Shown: positions 1 through 7,756 of the stretch, one piece after another
How the letters are laid out: each line of letters begins with the position of its first letter
Numbering within the stretch: position 1 is the first letter of the stretch
The notes under the pieces: generated by a model
What the model was told of the DNA's origin: nothing
Databases searched by the model: none
What the model saw: only the letters and a program-made list of their open reading frames with translations
Program-made: the position numbers and the translations under genes
Origin: JAMLHH01 sp037189845
Lineage (GTDB): Bacteria; Bacteroidota; Bacteroidia; Chitinophagales; JADIYW01
Direction of reading: 5' to 3'
Assembly: GCA_037189845.1 (NCBI GenBank)
Contig: JBBCIS010000007.1
Location: forward strand, 62,001-126,000
DNA: 64,000 nucleotides

Positions 1-1
1 G

Positions 2-136
2 AAACGTTTCAAAGACGATGTGAAAGAAGTTTCCAAAGGATATGAGTGTGGTATCAAAATCAAAAACTACAACGATATTCAGGTGGGAGATATCATCGAA
101 TCTTTCGAAAAAGTAGAAGTGAAGAGAAAACTATAA
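2..136 (+). CDS. infB: Translation initiation factor IF-2, C-terminal end (partial)
   Basis: Only the last 44 codons are present, and the gene begins before the window. The reading frame opens at base 2 and ends in TAA at 134-136. The tail reads KRFKDDVKEVSKGYECGIKI, then a stretch containing NYNDIQVGDIIE, and ends in VKRKL. This is the very conserved end of IF-2 domain IV, the part that binds fMet-tRNA during 30S initiation. It is followed after about 30 bases by a good intrinsic terminator, so infB is the last gene of its transcript. rbfA, often a neighbour of infB, lies some 20 kb away here. The assignment is by recognition of the motif, and the protein is otherwise unseen. Confidence 0.9.
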   Translation, partial: KRFKDDVKEVSKGYECGIKIKNYNDIQVGDIIESFEKVEVKRKL

Positions 137-165
137 GATCGTTCTTCAAAGTAACTTTATAAAAC

Positions 166-196
166 AAAAGGTCAGACTTCACAATCTGACCTTTTT
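166..196 (+). terminator. Intrinsic terminator after infB
   Basis: An 11-bp stem (AAAAGGTCAGA at 166-176, TCTGACCTTTT from 185) with an 8-base loop runs into a T-tract. It ends the infB transcript. Confidence 0.85.
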
Positions 197-322
197 CTTG
201 TTTAGAAACTTATCTATTGATATCAGAGTTTTATCAATAGCACATGGATTAATTCCAGCTTTAGCTTTGCTTTAAACAGCTACTTATATATATGATACAG
301 ATTGTAATTTAAAGCAGACCGG

Positions 323-510
323 GTGTACGACAAATTTCCCTTTTTTGGACAAATGACCTCGAAGAGGTCTGATGTTTATAGAGAAAAGCAGATAAGAATA
401 ACGATACGACTCTGTAGGAGTCGCATATTGCGTAATAATCTCTTTCTATAAACATTAAATCCCTTTGGGATTAAAAATAAAAATGAAGTTTGGGGAAATT
501 TGTCGTACAC
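323..510. repeat. MITE-like element with 18-bp terminal inverted repeats and three internal hairpins
   Basis: The ends are a perfect 18-bp inverted repeat: GTGTACGACAAATTTCCC at 323-340, with its reverse complement at 493-510. A second, inner inverted repeat, ATGTTTATAGA, sits at 372-382 and 445-455. Between and beside these are three compact hairpins: GACCTC/GAGGTC (355-369), CGACTC/GAGTCG (407-423) and AATCCC/GGGATT (458-472). The direct word AAGCAGAC flanks the element at 312-319 and 513-520 and is repeated at 521-528, possibly a target-site duplication. There is no coding capacity. It is most likely a non-autonomous, palindrome-based mobile or REP-like unit. The mobilising enzyme is unknown. 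Confidence 0.6.
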
Positions 511-825
511 TCAAGCAGACAAGCAGACCTATATTTTAAAATTTCACAATCGTTAATGCCGACGTCCTGAAAAGCCTTCGGAATTAAAATAAACCAATAA
601 AACGCAGTAGATATGAAGTGTAATCCGAACCAAAGCGAATCGGGAGTGGTCTGCATTGCAGTGCATCCGGAAGAAAATCTTCGGGAGTGTGAACGGAATT
701 AAACTTGAGCATCTACTTGATTGAACTTTGTTAAACTATCAACACAATCATTTAAACCGTAAAATATGTTTGGGTATTAAATAATTTGACGGAGAAATTT
801 TTTATATTAATATAAAATAATCATC

Positions 826-1701
826 GTGAACAAATACACCATTGCAGGAATTGCTTTACTTGTTTTGATAGTAGCCGGTACTACTTTTTTTATTACCAAG
901 GCCACCATGCAGCTCGAAATTGACAAAGCTGTTCAGATACATATCAATGAAAAAGTACCGCTGGAAGCACAGATAGACAGTACTATCATGATAGCTTTGA
1001 TGAACGATCTACAAACTAAAATAAAGGTAAATGATGAGCTAAAAATCAGACTGAATGAACGGTTTGACGTTCCTCTCCAAATGGAGCTGCTGGTTCCGCT
1101 GAATACAGAAATATTTATGGATCAGGTGCTGGATCTGGAATTTGACTTACCGGTAGACATTTCACTTAATCAGGATGAAATGCCTTTGAAAAATCTGGTC
1201 ATTCCATTTAATCAAAAGTTGATGATCACAGATTCGCTGGCAGTAGATTTCTCTATCCCTTTAGAAACAAAAATCCGAACCAACTTCAAAAGATTTTTCA
1301 ATATCAATCTTCCTGTAAAGGCAGATATTCCTGTCGCTCAGAAAATCCCGGTTCATCAACCTCTGCAGGTCAATGATACGCTGACCCTTAGTATGCAGGA
1401 TTATAATATTCCTCTGCGCACAATTATTCCGGTAGTTGCGAAAGTACCTGTAAAACAAAAAGTGAAAATCCAGGGGGAATTGCTCGTTCCTGTCAATCAG
1501 ATGGTATCTATTCCTCTTTCGAAGGTCATATCCACCCCTGTCTTAGAATCTTTCACCGCTCAGGTAACAACGACCAATGATTTAGAAACAGCCTTTAAAT
1601 CCAGTCTGAAAGCGAGTGCAACGTTTAACGGACCGCTGAGAGTAGAAAAAATGGATTCATTGATTATTGATCCTACCAGAATTCAGATTAAAATGAAATA
1701 G
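826..1701 (+). CDS. Membrane-anchored protein of degenerate VPL-type repeats, unknown function
   Basis: This 291-residue protein has one N-terminal hydrophobic segment (about residues 5-25) followed by a polar, probably periplasmic part. The start is GTG at 826; there is no ribosome-binding sequence, as is usual in this phylum. Most of the mature part is a chain of short units of the form (V/I/L)P(L/V)xxx(I/V), for example EKVPLEAQI, LVPLNTEI, SIPLETKI, NIPLRTII and LVPVNQMV. I count about fifteen such units between residues 43 and 240. The regular alternation suggests an elongated beta-structure, such as a periplasmic bridge or lipid-binding groove, but that is inference. I do not recognise the family. 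It stands alone, convergent with the XRE gene downstream. Confidence 0.75.
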   Translation: MNKYTIAGIALLVLIVAGTTFFITKATMQLEIDKAVQIHINEKVPLEAQIDSTIMIALMNDLQTKIKVNDELKIRLNERFDVPLQMELLVPLNTEIFMDQVLDLEFDLPVDISLNQDEMPLKNLVIPFNQKLMITDSLAVDFSIPLETKIRTNFKRFFNINLPVKADIPVAQKIPVHQPLQVNDTLTLSMQDYNIPLRTIIPVVAKVPVKQKVKIQGELLVPVNQMVSIPLSKVISTPVLESFTAQVTTTNDLETAFKSSLKASATFNGPLRVEKMDSLIIDPTRIQIKMK

Positions 1702-1737
1702 GCTATGTGTCATGTAGCTTATGATTTACCGGAAGAG

Positions 1738-2166
1738 CTATCGATCTGCCTCTTCCAGTAATTTTATTATTTTCTCTTTATCATCCAGATTCTTTTCCAG
1801 TCTTGTGATAAATCTGTGCAAATCATTTATTCTTTCCTGCAGTTCTTTATACAAAACCTGATCATAAGGATATTGCGGACTACTGAGCTGATAAGCAGCA
1901 GCAGGTTCACTAAATTGCTGAGGCAACCGCAACACAGGTGTATGCCCATATAAAACGAACGAAGGATTTACTCCATAATGTTCTGCAAGCTTATGAACTG
2001 TATCTGTTCCGATTCCTCTTTTACCCGTAGCATAAGAAGAAGCCGCTTGTCTGGACATTCCAATAGCCACCATCATCTGATTTACAGATGTTATATTGTG
2101 ACCATTTTCATTCAGAGCTTTGATCACATCCTGCAACCTTTCCAGCCTCTGCATAGCACCCTCCAT
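1738..2166 (-). CDS. XRE-family transcriptional regulator with C-terminal coiled coil
   Basis: The 142-residue protein has a helix-turn-helix of the Cro/C1 type around residues 25-75 (VNQMMVAIGMSRQAASSYAT, then KRGIGTDTVHKLAEHYGVNP). A proline/glutamine-rich linker (about 80-100) leads to a C-terminal heptad-like coiled coil (about 105-142, rich in E, K and L) that probably drives dimerisation. The ATG at 2166 is used; an inner ATG four codons downstream is also possible. It is transcribed away from a canonical promoter at 2207-2238 that carries a palindrome, GTATGACATAC (2238-2248), over its start region. This regulator may therefore control that divergent promoter; this is inference from position. 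It has the same HTH-plus-coiled-coil layout as the regulator at 18429-18803. Confidence 0.85.
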   Translation of the reverse strand: MEGAMQRLERLQDVIKALNENGHNITSVNQMMVAIGMSRQAASSYATGKRGIGTDTVHKLAEHYGVNPSFVLYGHTPVLRLPQQFSEPAAAYQLSSPQYPYDQVLYKELQERINDLHRFITRLEKNLDDKEKIIKLLEEADR

Positions 2167-2206
2167 TTATATATCCTATGTTTATTTAATTTTTTTATGC
2201 AAAACA

Positions 2207-2238
2207 TTTGTTTTTGTAAAGCAGATGTATTACATTTG
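2207..2238 (+). promoter_or_regulatory. Canonical Bacteroidota promoter facing a gene-free region
   Basis: TTTG at 2207-2210 is followed after 20 bases by TACATTTG (2231-2238), matching the TTG-N19..21-TAnnTTTG consensus exactly. Transcription would start near 2244. The palindrome GTATGACATAC (2238-2248) overlaps the start site and could be an operator. Confidence 0.6.
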
Positions 2239-2243
2239 TATGA

Positions 2244-2492
2244 CATACTAACATATACTTAGAAACATAACGGTTCTAAGCAATACAGGTAACTAGTGAA
2301 GATACGTATAATTTATTATACAGTCTGTTTTATTTACATGTGTTATGAAAAAGAATTAATTATGTTGTGTGAATATTGTGAGATATATTGAGCGTATTCT
2401 TTGTGCAATAAGGGGGAAATACAAAAATATGATCAATCCATATTCTCATTTTTTCAAAGGTAAAGAGGTTACTTAATCTGTAACCTCTTTAC
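2244..2492 (+). ncRNA. Candidate small RNA (no protein frame)
   Basis: There is no plausible protein downstream of the promoter at 2207-2238. The transcript would contain a 7-bp hairpin (CTTAGAA 2258-2264 with TTCTAAG 2274-2280), a second 7-bp hairpin (GTATAAT 2306-2312 with ATTATAC 2315-2321), and a perfect 13-bp hairpin at 2460-2492 (stem GTAAAGAGGTTAC). The last hairpin lacks a clean T-run, so it is a weak terminator candidate. This is a prediction from promoter and fold only. The hairpin could instead serve the decayed minus-strand gene at 2593. Confidence 0.3.
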
Positions 2493-2592
2493 TTATTTAT
2501 AATAAATACCTTTTCATTCCGGACACTCTTCTTCCAGATCTCATGCAAGGGGAAAATGGTCATCAACAACCGATGTATACTCTTTCTAATAG

Positions 2593-2781
2593 TTATACTG
2601 AAATATTCCGGAAATAATTTAAGATCAGGCTCTTACCGTCTTTAGAGGTCGTCACACTTTTACCATTCATAAGAAGTATCAGATCTCCGTCTTTTTTGTT
2701 GATCTCTTTTACATAAGCAATGTTAACGATATTAGAGCTTCGGATCAGCATGAATGACAAGCATCTCAAAAATATACTCAA
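2593..2781 (-). pseudogene. Remnant of a LytTR-type response regulator (DNA-binding domain only)
   Basis: The 62-codon frame contains IRSSNIVNIAYVKEI, then DGDLILLMNGKSVTTSKDGK and a LILNYF tail. This is the second half of a LytTR DNA-binding domain, where the usual motif is RxHxSyiVNlxxI with a following basic hairpin. Upstream, another frame on the same strand reads SLSEAF (about 2789-2806), the expected preceding helix, but it then hits a stop. The domain is therefore split by a frameshift, and the receiver domain is absent. The usual partner histidine kinase is not present. It is best read as a decaying gene. The track-style start at 2781 is not a real start. Confidence 0.6.
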
Positions 2782-2931
2782 AATGCTTCACTTAATGACA
2801 CTATACCCACAATAGCACGGAACCATAAAACATTTTCCCCTTCAGGAAAATTTGTCGCAAACTAAATGTGAATGCCGTGCTGAAGATTCTGTGAAGAAAA
2901 CCCAATACATTGGATTTTCGTTGACTCAATA

Positions 2932-3612
2932 TCAGCTCTCCTTTCTTAAAAATCCCTGCATTCCGGCTACCACTCCTTCCAAATCCAGTGCAAGCGGAAA
3001 ATGTCCGCCTTTGACTTCCACAAATTCCTGATCCGGCACTCTGACTACTTTATCGTCTTTAGCATGGATCCTTAACGGATTCGGCAAAACCGAAACAGGC
3101 TTTTCATCGTAGGTCAGTATCATCGAAAGCTTAAACAATTCCTCATTGGTAAAATCCTTAAAATGTACTTTCATGACCTCCATCAGCGGTTTTTCTATGG
3201 GCTTGCCCTTTACTTTGGACAACATGTAATTTTGAGAGAGGGGACTTTTTATAAAACCTGTGATGGATAAAAGCGGAGTCGTCAGCCAGGAATGCGGCAA
3301 GGGTGGTATTACCTTTTTACAATCGCTGAACCCTGATATCATGCAGATTTCATTGCCCTGGATTTCACGGATCAGAAACGCAAAGTATCCCCCGGTGGAA
3401 TGCCCTATCAGCTTATCTTCGGGAAGTATTCTGTAATGTTTGATTATCTTTCTCACCACTTCCATACCACTGTAGTTGAACAGTGAAACCTGGGAAAGCA
3501 CATTCGGATAATCTACCCGCTTTACTTCGTAATCTTCCAGATATGGAAGTAAAGGATCATACACTGAATTATTTTCTCCAAAACCCGGAAGCAAAAAAAT
3601 ACGCTGAGCCAT
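2932..3612 (-). CDS. Alpha/beta-hydrolase
   Basis: The 226-residue cytosolic protein has an alpha/beta-hydrolase fold without a signal peptide. The nucleophile elbow is GHSTGG with Ser72, a probable acid is Asp186 or Asp187 (HAKDDKV), and the catalytic His is His204 (GGHFPL). The N-terminal LLPGFGEN provides the oxyanion region. It is the last gene of a three-gene operon, starting only 3 bases after the stop of the short-chain dehydrogenase gene. The pairing suggests successive steps on one small hydrophobic substrate such as an ester or lactone. The substrate itself cannot be read from the sequence. Confidence 0.8.
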   Translation of the reverse strand: MAQRIFLLPGFGENNSVYDPLLPYLEDYEVKRVDYPNVLSQVSLFNYSGMEVVRKIIKHYRILPEDKLIGHSTGGYFAFLIREIQGNEICMISGFSDCKKVIPPLPHSWLTTPLLSITGFIKSPLSQNYMLSKVKGKPIEKPLMEVMKVHFKDFTNEELFKLSMILTYDEKPVSVLPNPLRIHAKDDKVVRVPDQEFVEVKGGHFPLALDLEGVVAGMQGFLRKES

Positions 3613-3615
3613 CTC

Positions 3616-4437
3616 TTATTTGACCAATTTATTCATACCCAATTCTAACAGCTTCGTATATCCTTGCGGAAGCGCTCTGGTCATAAAATCAAACAGATAT
3701 GCTTCTTCTCCGATAAGAATTTTATAGTTGTTCTTTCTGACTGCATTCAAGATGACATTAGCAGCTTTTTCAGGAGAATGCACCAGCATTTTCTTGAAGT
3801 TTTCTACCTCTTTTCTCTTTTGAGAATCACCTTCTGCTTCTTTCAGTGCATCTTCCGCTATATTGGTATTGATACCTCCGGGGTGTACACAATAAACCTC
3901 CACATTCGTATTGGACAATTCACCTCTTAACGCTTCAGTGAAACCTCTCACAGCGAATTTAGTAGTACAATAAGGTGTTTGCTCCGGGATTCCTGCCAGC
4001 CCAAAAACACTGGAAATATTGATTACGGCTGCTTCCGGCCTTTGTAACAGATATGGCAAAAACTCTTTAGTGCCGTAAATGACTCCCCAGAGATTCACCC
4101 CCATAATGCGCTCCCACTCCTGATAGGTCAGGTCCAGCAAACTTTTTTTCCCCAAAGCAATTCCGGCATTGTTGAATACCAGATCTACCTGACTATATTC
4201 TGCTATCACATCTTTTACAAAGGCTTGTACCTGCTCCAATGATGCGGCATTGCTCACTTTCGTCAGCACCTGCGCCCCTGCTGCACGGCATGTTGCCGCT
4301 GTTTCATTCAATCCGGTCTCATTGACATCGGTCAATGCAAGATTTGCTCCGCCTTTTGACAACTGAACAGCCAAAGCTCTTCCGATACCTGAACCTGCAC
4401 CCGTAATGACTGCTACTTTATTTTGAAAATTTTTCAT
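3616..4437 (-). CDS. Short-chain dehydrogenase/reductase (SDR)
   Basis: This is a classical SDR of 273 residues. It shows the TGAGSGIG dinucleotide-binding loop (residues 12-19), an acidic residue at the end of strand 2 (LTDVNE) that favours NAD(H), the NNAG motif (89-92), catalytic Ser in NISS (142-143) and the YxxxK pair (Tyr156, Lys160). The start at 4437 is chosen over an upstream ATG (4458) for two reasons. The family begins just before KVAVITG, and this ATG overlaps the TGA of the TetR gene in an ATGA, a translational-coupling junction. It lies between the TetR regulator and the alpha/beta-hydrolase, so it is probably part of a self-regulated detoxification or lipid-modifying operon. 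Confidence 0.9.
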   Translation of the reverse strand: MKNFQNKVAVITGAGSGIGRALAVQLSKGGANLALTDVNETGLNETAATCRAAGAQVLTKVSNAASLEQVQAFVKDVIAEYSQVDLVFNNAGIALGKKSLLDLTYQEWERIMGVNLWGVIYGTKEFLPYLLQRPEAAVINISSVFGLAGIPEQTPYCTTKFAVRGFTEALRGELSNTNVEVYCVHPGGINTNIAEDALKEAEGDSQKRKEVENFKKMLVHSPEKAANVILNAVRKNNYKILIGEEAYLFDFMTRALPQGYTKLLELGMNKLVK

Positions 4438-5114
4438 GCCTGATGATTTAATATACATTTGATGGATTCAATAATAGATTTTTGCCAGATCTGCCTGTCA
4501 ATATGAAAAATGGAAGATTGTTCGGCGATAATTTCCTGGAAATAGGATTCTGCCACACTCAGCTTTTCGTAACCAAGTATCATAGACCAGATGGTAGCAA
4601 AAATAATTCTGGCATCAGTCTGATTTTTAATACTTCCTTCCTGCTGACCTTTTTCCAGAACCTCCACAAGATAGCCGGTCGTATTGAACTGAATGGCTAA
4701 TACTTTTTGATAATATTCACTTTCTTTCATTCCGGAAGTAACTCCCGTCTCAAATCCTGTCTGTCTGGAAGGATGAGACATACTGATATAATCTGTGATT
4801 GGATTTTGTATTTCCGGCTGTTCTTCTATCATTCTGAAATAGAAATTGAGAAAAATCTGTATCTGGTCAAACGCCTTCTGATCCTTAATTGCGTTCAGCA
4901 ACAGCATGGTGTTTTCATGTACGCATTGTATCGAATGGTGTACCAGCGCCATGTACAGATCCTCCTTGTTTTTGAAATAGAAATACAGGACACCTTTGCT
5001 TACTCCGGCTTCTTTGGCCACATGATCCATTTTGGTCCCATGAAAGCCTTGTACATAAAAGACTTTTGCTGCTGTCTGAAGTAAAAAATCTATTTTCCTG
5101 TGTCTTTCTTTCAT
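4434..5114 (-). CDS. TetR/AcrR-family repressor
   Basis: The 226-residue protein has an N-terminal HTH of TetR type (about residues 10-55: AAKVFYVQGFHGTKMDHVAK, then AGVSKGVLYFYFKNKEDLY). A helical ligand-binding and dimerisation domain follows. It is the first gene of the operon TetR-SDR-hydrolase and overlaps the SDR start by 4 bases. Repressors placed at the head of an operon usually control it, so it is inferred to sense the substrate of the two enzymes and repress its own promoter. The upstream region contains inverted TTTAAGGTTCAAGG-like words that also occur elsewhere in these intergenic gaps, so no specific operator can be assigned. Confidence 0.9.
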   Translation of the reverse strand: MKERHRKIDFLLQTAAKVFYVQGFHGTKMDHVAKEAGVSKGVLYFYFKNKEDLYMALVHHSIQCVHENTMLLLNAIKDQKAFDQIQIFLNFYFRMIEEQPEIQNPITDYISMSHPSRQTGFETGVTSGMKESEYYQKVLAIQFNTTGYLVEVLEKGQQEGSIKNQTDARIIFATIWSMILGYEKLSVAESYFQEIIAEQSSIFHIDRQIWQKSIIESIKCILNHQA

Positions 5115-5620
5115 TTTTTGGGTTCAAAGTTTAAGGTTCAAGGTTTAAAGTTGTGCTAATGCAAGGCTTTTTTGCTGATTTTCAACCTTTCCAAAGTTCT
5201 AATCTTTGAAAAAACTATATTCAGGCGTAAGCCAACTTTGAACATCAAACTTTAGACCTTAAACTTAACTATATTGAAAATAGAAATAATTGACCCAAAA
5301 GTCAAATTTTAGAGAAAAAATTTAAATTGCAAAAAATCTGTTGGTTAGCATAATTGATGATAAAAAACACTAAACCAACGACACTTACATTTAACTTTTT
5401 TGGGAAATGTTCGACAAAAGAGATAGCCACGAATTCACTAATAAATGGATAAAATTTTCTGTTTTATTCTTGAACAGTCTTTTGATGATAAATTATGAAA
5501 GTAAAAGACTCTTTGTCTTACTGAAAAAGTCAATTCGTGTATTAGTGGCAAACAATAAGCTTTTAAATGCGAACTCCATGTACTAGACTTTAAACTATTC
5601 AAGCTTTAAACCTTAAATCA
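5115..5620. other. Intergenic region with degenerate AT-rich repeats
   Basis: About 500 bases hold no gene. Words built from TTTAAAGTTTAAGGTT recur at 5119-5155, inverted at 5239-5275, and again at 5585-5622. A second inverted pair is CACGAATT/AATTCGTG (5429-5436 and 5532-5539) together with CACTAAT/ATTAGTG (5436-5442 and 5541-5547). Both kinds of word look like the degenerate filler repeats common between genes in this phylum. No promoter could be assigned with confidence. Confidence 0.5.
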
Positions 5621-6379
5621 CTATCCTCTGGTAAAAACCCAGGTATTTCCTTTACTCATCGCTTCATTGAAACTATATCCGTCGGTATCAAATCCTTTGA
5701 TGTCAGCAATTTTTTTAATCCTGTTATCAACGATATATCTTGCCATCAGACCTCTTGCCTTTTTAGCAAAAAAGCTGATGATCTTATATTGACCATTTTT
5801 ATAATCATAGAATACCGGGGTAAGCAGTTTTGCTTTCAGCTCCTTAGTCGGGATAACTTTGAAATACTCTTCTGAAGCAAGATTGATGAGATAGTCCTTT
5901 TCTGTCAATTCCTGATTCAATTGATCTACGACTGTGCTTCCCCAATACTGGTAAAGATTTCTCTTGTCCTCTACCGGAAGTGTAGTTCCCATCTCAAGAC
6001 GATAAGGATGTATTTTATCCAGAGGTTGTAAAACACCATACAATCCTGATAAGATTCTGATATGCTTCTGCGCAAAATCCACTTCCTTTTTCTCCATTGT
6101 ATAAGCATCCAGTCCTGTGTATACATCGCCATCAAAAGCATACATTGCAGGACGTGTACGTTTGCTGTGATCAGCTTTCCATTGGCTGTATCTTTCGACA
6201 TTCAGCTGTGACAAAGCAGGAGAAATATCCATCAGATTTGAAATGCCTTTTACATCATAAGTTTTAAGCACATCAATCAACTTCTCCGCCTGCGGGATAT
6301 ATCTCGGAGTCGTATAGGTGCGTTTTGGGTAAGCTGATGTCCAGTCTAAGGACTTGGCAGGAGATAGAACAATGCGCAT
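5621..6379 (-). CDS. yaaA: Peroxide stress protein YaaA (UPF0246/DUF328)
   Basis: This 252-residue protein begins MRIVLSPAKSLDW, the diagnostic start of the YaaA family. It continues with family landmarks such as SGLYGVLQPLDKIHPYRLEM, LINLASEEYFK and FFAKKARGLMARYI. The start at 6379 is chosen because the family starts two residues before IVLSPAK. A further ATG at 6385 is possible, but longer versions would run into the divergent gene at 6464. In Escherichia coli YaaA lowers free iron during peroxide stress, and related proteins bind DNA. The same cytosolic role is inferred here. It stands alone, divergent from the membrane protein downstream. Confidence 0.92.
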   Translation of the reverse strand: MRIVLSPAKSLDWTSAYPKRTYTTPRYIPQAEKLIDVLKTYDVKGISNLMDISPALSQLNVERYSQWKADHSKRTRPAMYAFDGDVYTGLDAYTMEKKEVDFAQKHIRILSGLYGVLQPLDKIHPYRLEMGTTLPVEDKRNLYQYWGSTVVDQLNQELTEKDYLINLASEEYFKVIPTKELKAKLLTPVFYDYKNGQYKIISFFAKKARGLMARYIVDNRIKKIADIKGFDTDGYSFNEAMSKGNTWVFTRG

Positions 6380-6463
6380 ATTCATAATAAGATACAAAAA
6401 TAAGACTCTGAGGGATTTTATAATGTTTAAACTATACTGTAATTTAATGCCACTATTGCCTTC

Positions 6464-7027
6464 ATGAGTACGAACAGGATACATATACACATGCAAAAGC
6501 GTCAGCTGACGATACTTGTTCCTGTCAAAAAAAATAAGCGTTTGATGACCTGGGTATTTTTATCTGCCATTCCGTGGGTACTGGTTTTATGGGGAATTGT
6601 AGAAAAATTATACCAGCCCGACGCAGGTTTCTGGTGGAAACTTTTATCTCTTTTAATCATCCTGTCGTGGTCAGCAGTGGGTGTGGCAGGATATACTGTT
6701 CTGAGCTTTATGTTTTTCGGCAGGGAGAAAATATTAATCACCCAAAGTCAGATGCTGATAGAAAAACCTTTAGTATTCTACAATCGGAGAAATTATTATC
6801 TGGCAAAAGATATCTCCAATCTCCGGGTGGGCAGAGAGGAATATAAAGCTCGCGAAAACAACGAATGGATTACCAGAGAGCGAAGCATTTTACTGATGGA
6901 TTATCCAGAAAAACACGTTGCTTTTGCAAGAGGCACTTCTGCTGAAGAAGCTGAATGGATTCTTCTAAAAATAGCTCAAAGCGGTCTTTTGCCTTCGAAA
7001 GCATTTGCGCCTATGCATCAGGTATAG
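6464..7027 (+). CDS. Two-TM membrane protein with PH-like C-terminal part
   Basis: The 187-residue protein has two predicted membrane segments (about residues 29-46 and 60-84, rich in W, L and I). A basic soluble tail contains FFGREKILITQSQMLIEKPL and ends in ILLMDYPEKHVAFARGTSAE. The tail resembles the PH/GRAM-like beta-domain found in many small bacterial membrane proteins, but this is a weak likeness. The first ATG (6464) is kept; an alternative is at 6491. It is divergent from yaaA, and the transposase unit begins about 40 bases after its stop. Function unknown. Confidence 0.7.
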   Translation: MSTNRIHIHMQKRQLTILVPVKKNKRLMTWVFLSAIPWVLVLWGIVEKLYQPDAGFWWKLLSLLIILSWSAVGVAGYTVLSFMFFGREKILITQSQMLIEKPLVFYNRRNYYLAKDISNLRVGREEYKARENNEWITRERSILLMDYPEKHVAFARGTSAEEAEWILLKIAQSGLLPSKAFAPMHQV

Positions 7028-7066
7028 GATTTAGTTCATGGTTCACAGTCCACGGTTTGCCGTGTG

Positions 7067-7095
7067 CATGTTGGCGCGAGCGTCCTCGCTCGTGC
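7067..7095 (+). repeat. REP palindrome, left copy
   Basis: The 29-base unit CATGTTGG...CGCTCGTGC contains a GAGCG/CGCTC hairpin. It is the inverted partner of the two copies on the right of the transposase gene, with one base of length difference. Confidence 0.75.
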
Positions 7096-7121
7096 ATAGA
7101 AAAGTTATTTATCTTTATCAA

Positions 7122-7670
7122 ATGAGTAGAAAGTACAAGTTTCATGAAAAGGACGGAGCTTACTTTATCAGTTTTGCAGTAGTAGAATGGATAGATGTTT
7201 TTACCAGAATGGAATACTTTTCGATTCTGATTGACTCATTAGATTTTTGCAGAAAAAATAAAGGGATGTTAATTTTTGCATATTGTATAATGCCCAGTCA
7301 TGTCCATTTGATCTTTCGTTCCGCAGATGGTCGTCCATCGGAATTGATACGAGATTTTAAAGGATTTACTTCTAAAAGGTTACTCAAAGCTATTGCGGAA
7401 AATAACCAGGAAAGTCGCAGAGAATGGATGGTGGAAAAGTTCGCAATAGCTGGAGCAAAAAACTCCAATGTAAAAAACTATCAATTTTGGCAACAGAATA
7501 ATCATCCTATAGAAATCTGGTCTAACCACGTATTTGAACAGAAATTAAAGTATATACATGAAAACCCTGTGAAATCAGGCTTTGTAGCAGAGGCTTATGA
7601 ATGGAAGTACAGCAGCGCAAGAAATTATATAGATAGTTATGAAAACTTTTTAGAAATAGATGTTATTTGA
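7122..7670 (+). CDS. REP-associated Y1 (HUH) transposase, RAYT / TnpA_REP type
   Basis: The 182-residue single-domain enzyme is of the IS200/IS605-like Y1 class. The HUH metal site is HVH in MPSHVHLIFR, and the catalytic tyrosine is inferred in KYIHENPVKSGFV, the family signature. The start at 7122 (MSRKYKF) is preferred to 7038, because the longer frame would run through the left REP copy. RAYT enzymes nick and join short palindromic REP sequences in single-stranded DNA. Here one REP copy lies 26 bases upstream and two inverted copies lie just downstream, so enzyme and substrate are visible together. The catalytic motifs look intact. Confidence 0.92.
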   Translation: MSRKYKFHEKDGAYFISFAVVEWIDVFTRMEYFSILIDSLDFCRKNKGMLIFAYCIMPSHVHLIFRSADGRPSELIRDFKGFTSKRLLKAIAENNQESRREWMVEKFAIAGAKNSNVKNYQFWQQNNHPIEIWSNHVFEQKLKYIHENPVKSGFVAEAYEWKYSSARNYIDSYENFLEIDVI

Positions 7671-7680
7671 GAGTTTGAGC

Positions 7681-7708
7681 GCACGAGCGGGACGCTCGCA
7701 CCAACATG
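7681..7708 (-). repeat. REP palindrome, right copy 1
   Basis: GCACGAGCGGGACGCTCGC followed by ACCAACATG. The CGAGCG/CGCTCG hairpin has a GGA loop. It begins 10 bases after the transposase stop and is inverted relative to the left copy. Confidence 0.8.
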
Positions 7709-7756
7709 TGAATTAGGAGCTAAATTAAACCTTTGTGCTTTCTTTCAGACTCCAAC

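Larger units (their letters stand above)
137..825. other. Non-coding region with hairpin-rich element
   Basis: About 690 bases lie between infB and the next gene. They hold the infB terminator, the MITE-like element at 323-510, and then about 300 bases of AT-rich sequence with no believable gene. The only open frame (471-656, minus) overlaps the end of the repeat element and has no recognisable protein character. No tRNA or riboswitch was recognised. Confidence 0.6.

Noticed and set aside
471..656. 61-codon frame on the minus strand
   Set aside because: It starts within the hairpin element's right end and has no homologue-like features; chance frame.
1978..2262. 94-codon frame opposite the XRE gene
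   Set aside because: Cys/His/Ser-rich shadow of a well-supported HTH gene on the other strand.
7038..7121. 28-codon N-terminal extension of the transposase
   Set aside because: Runs through the left REP palindrome; the family starts near MSRKYKF at 7122.
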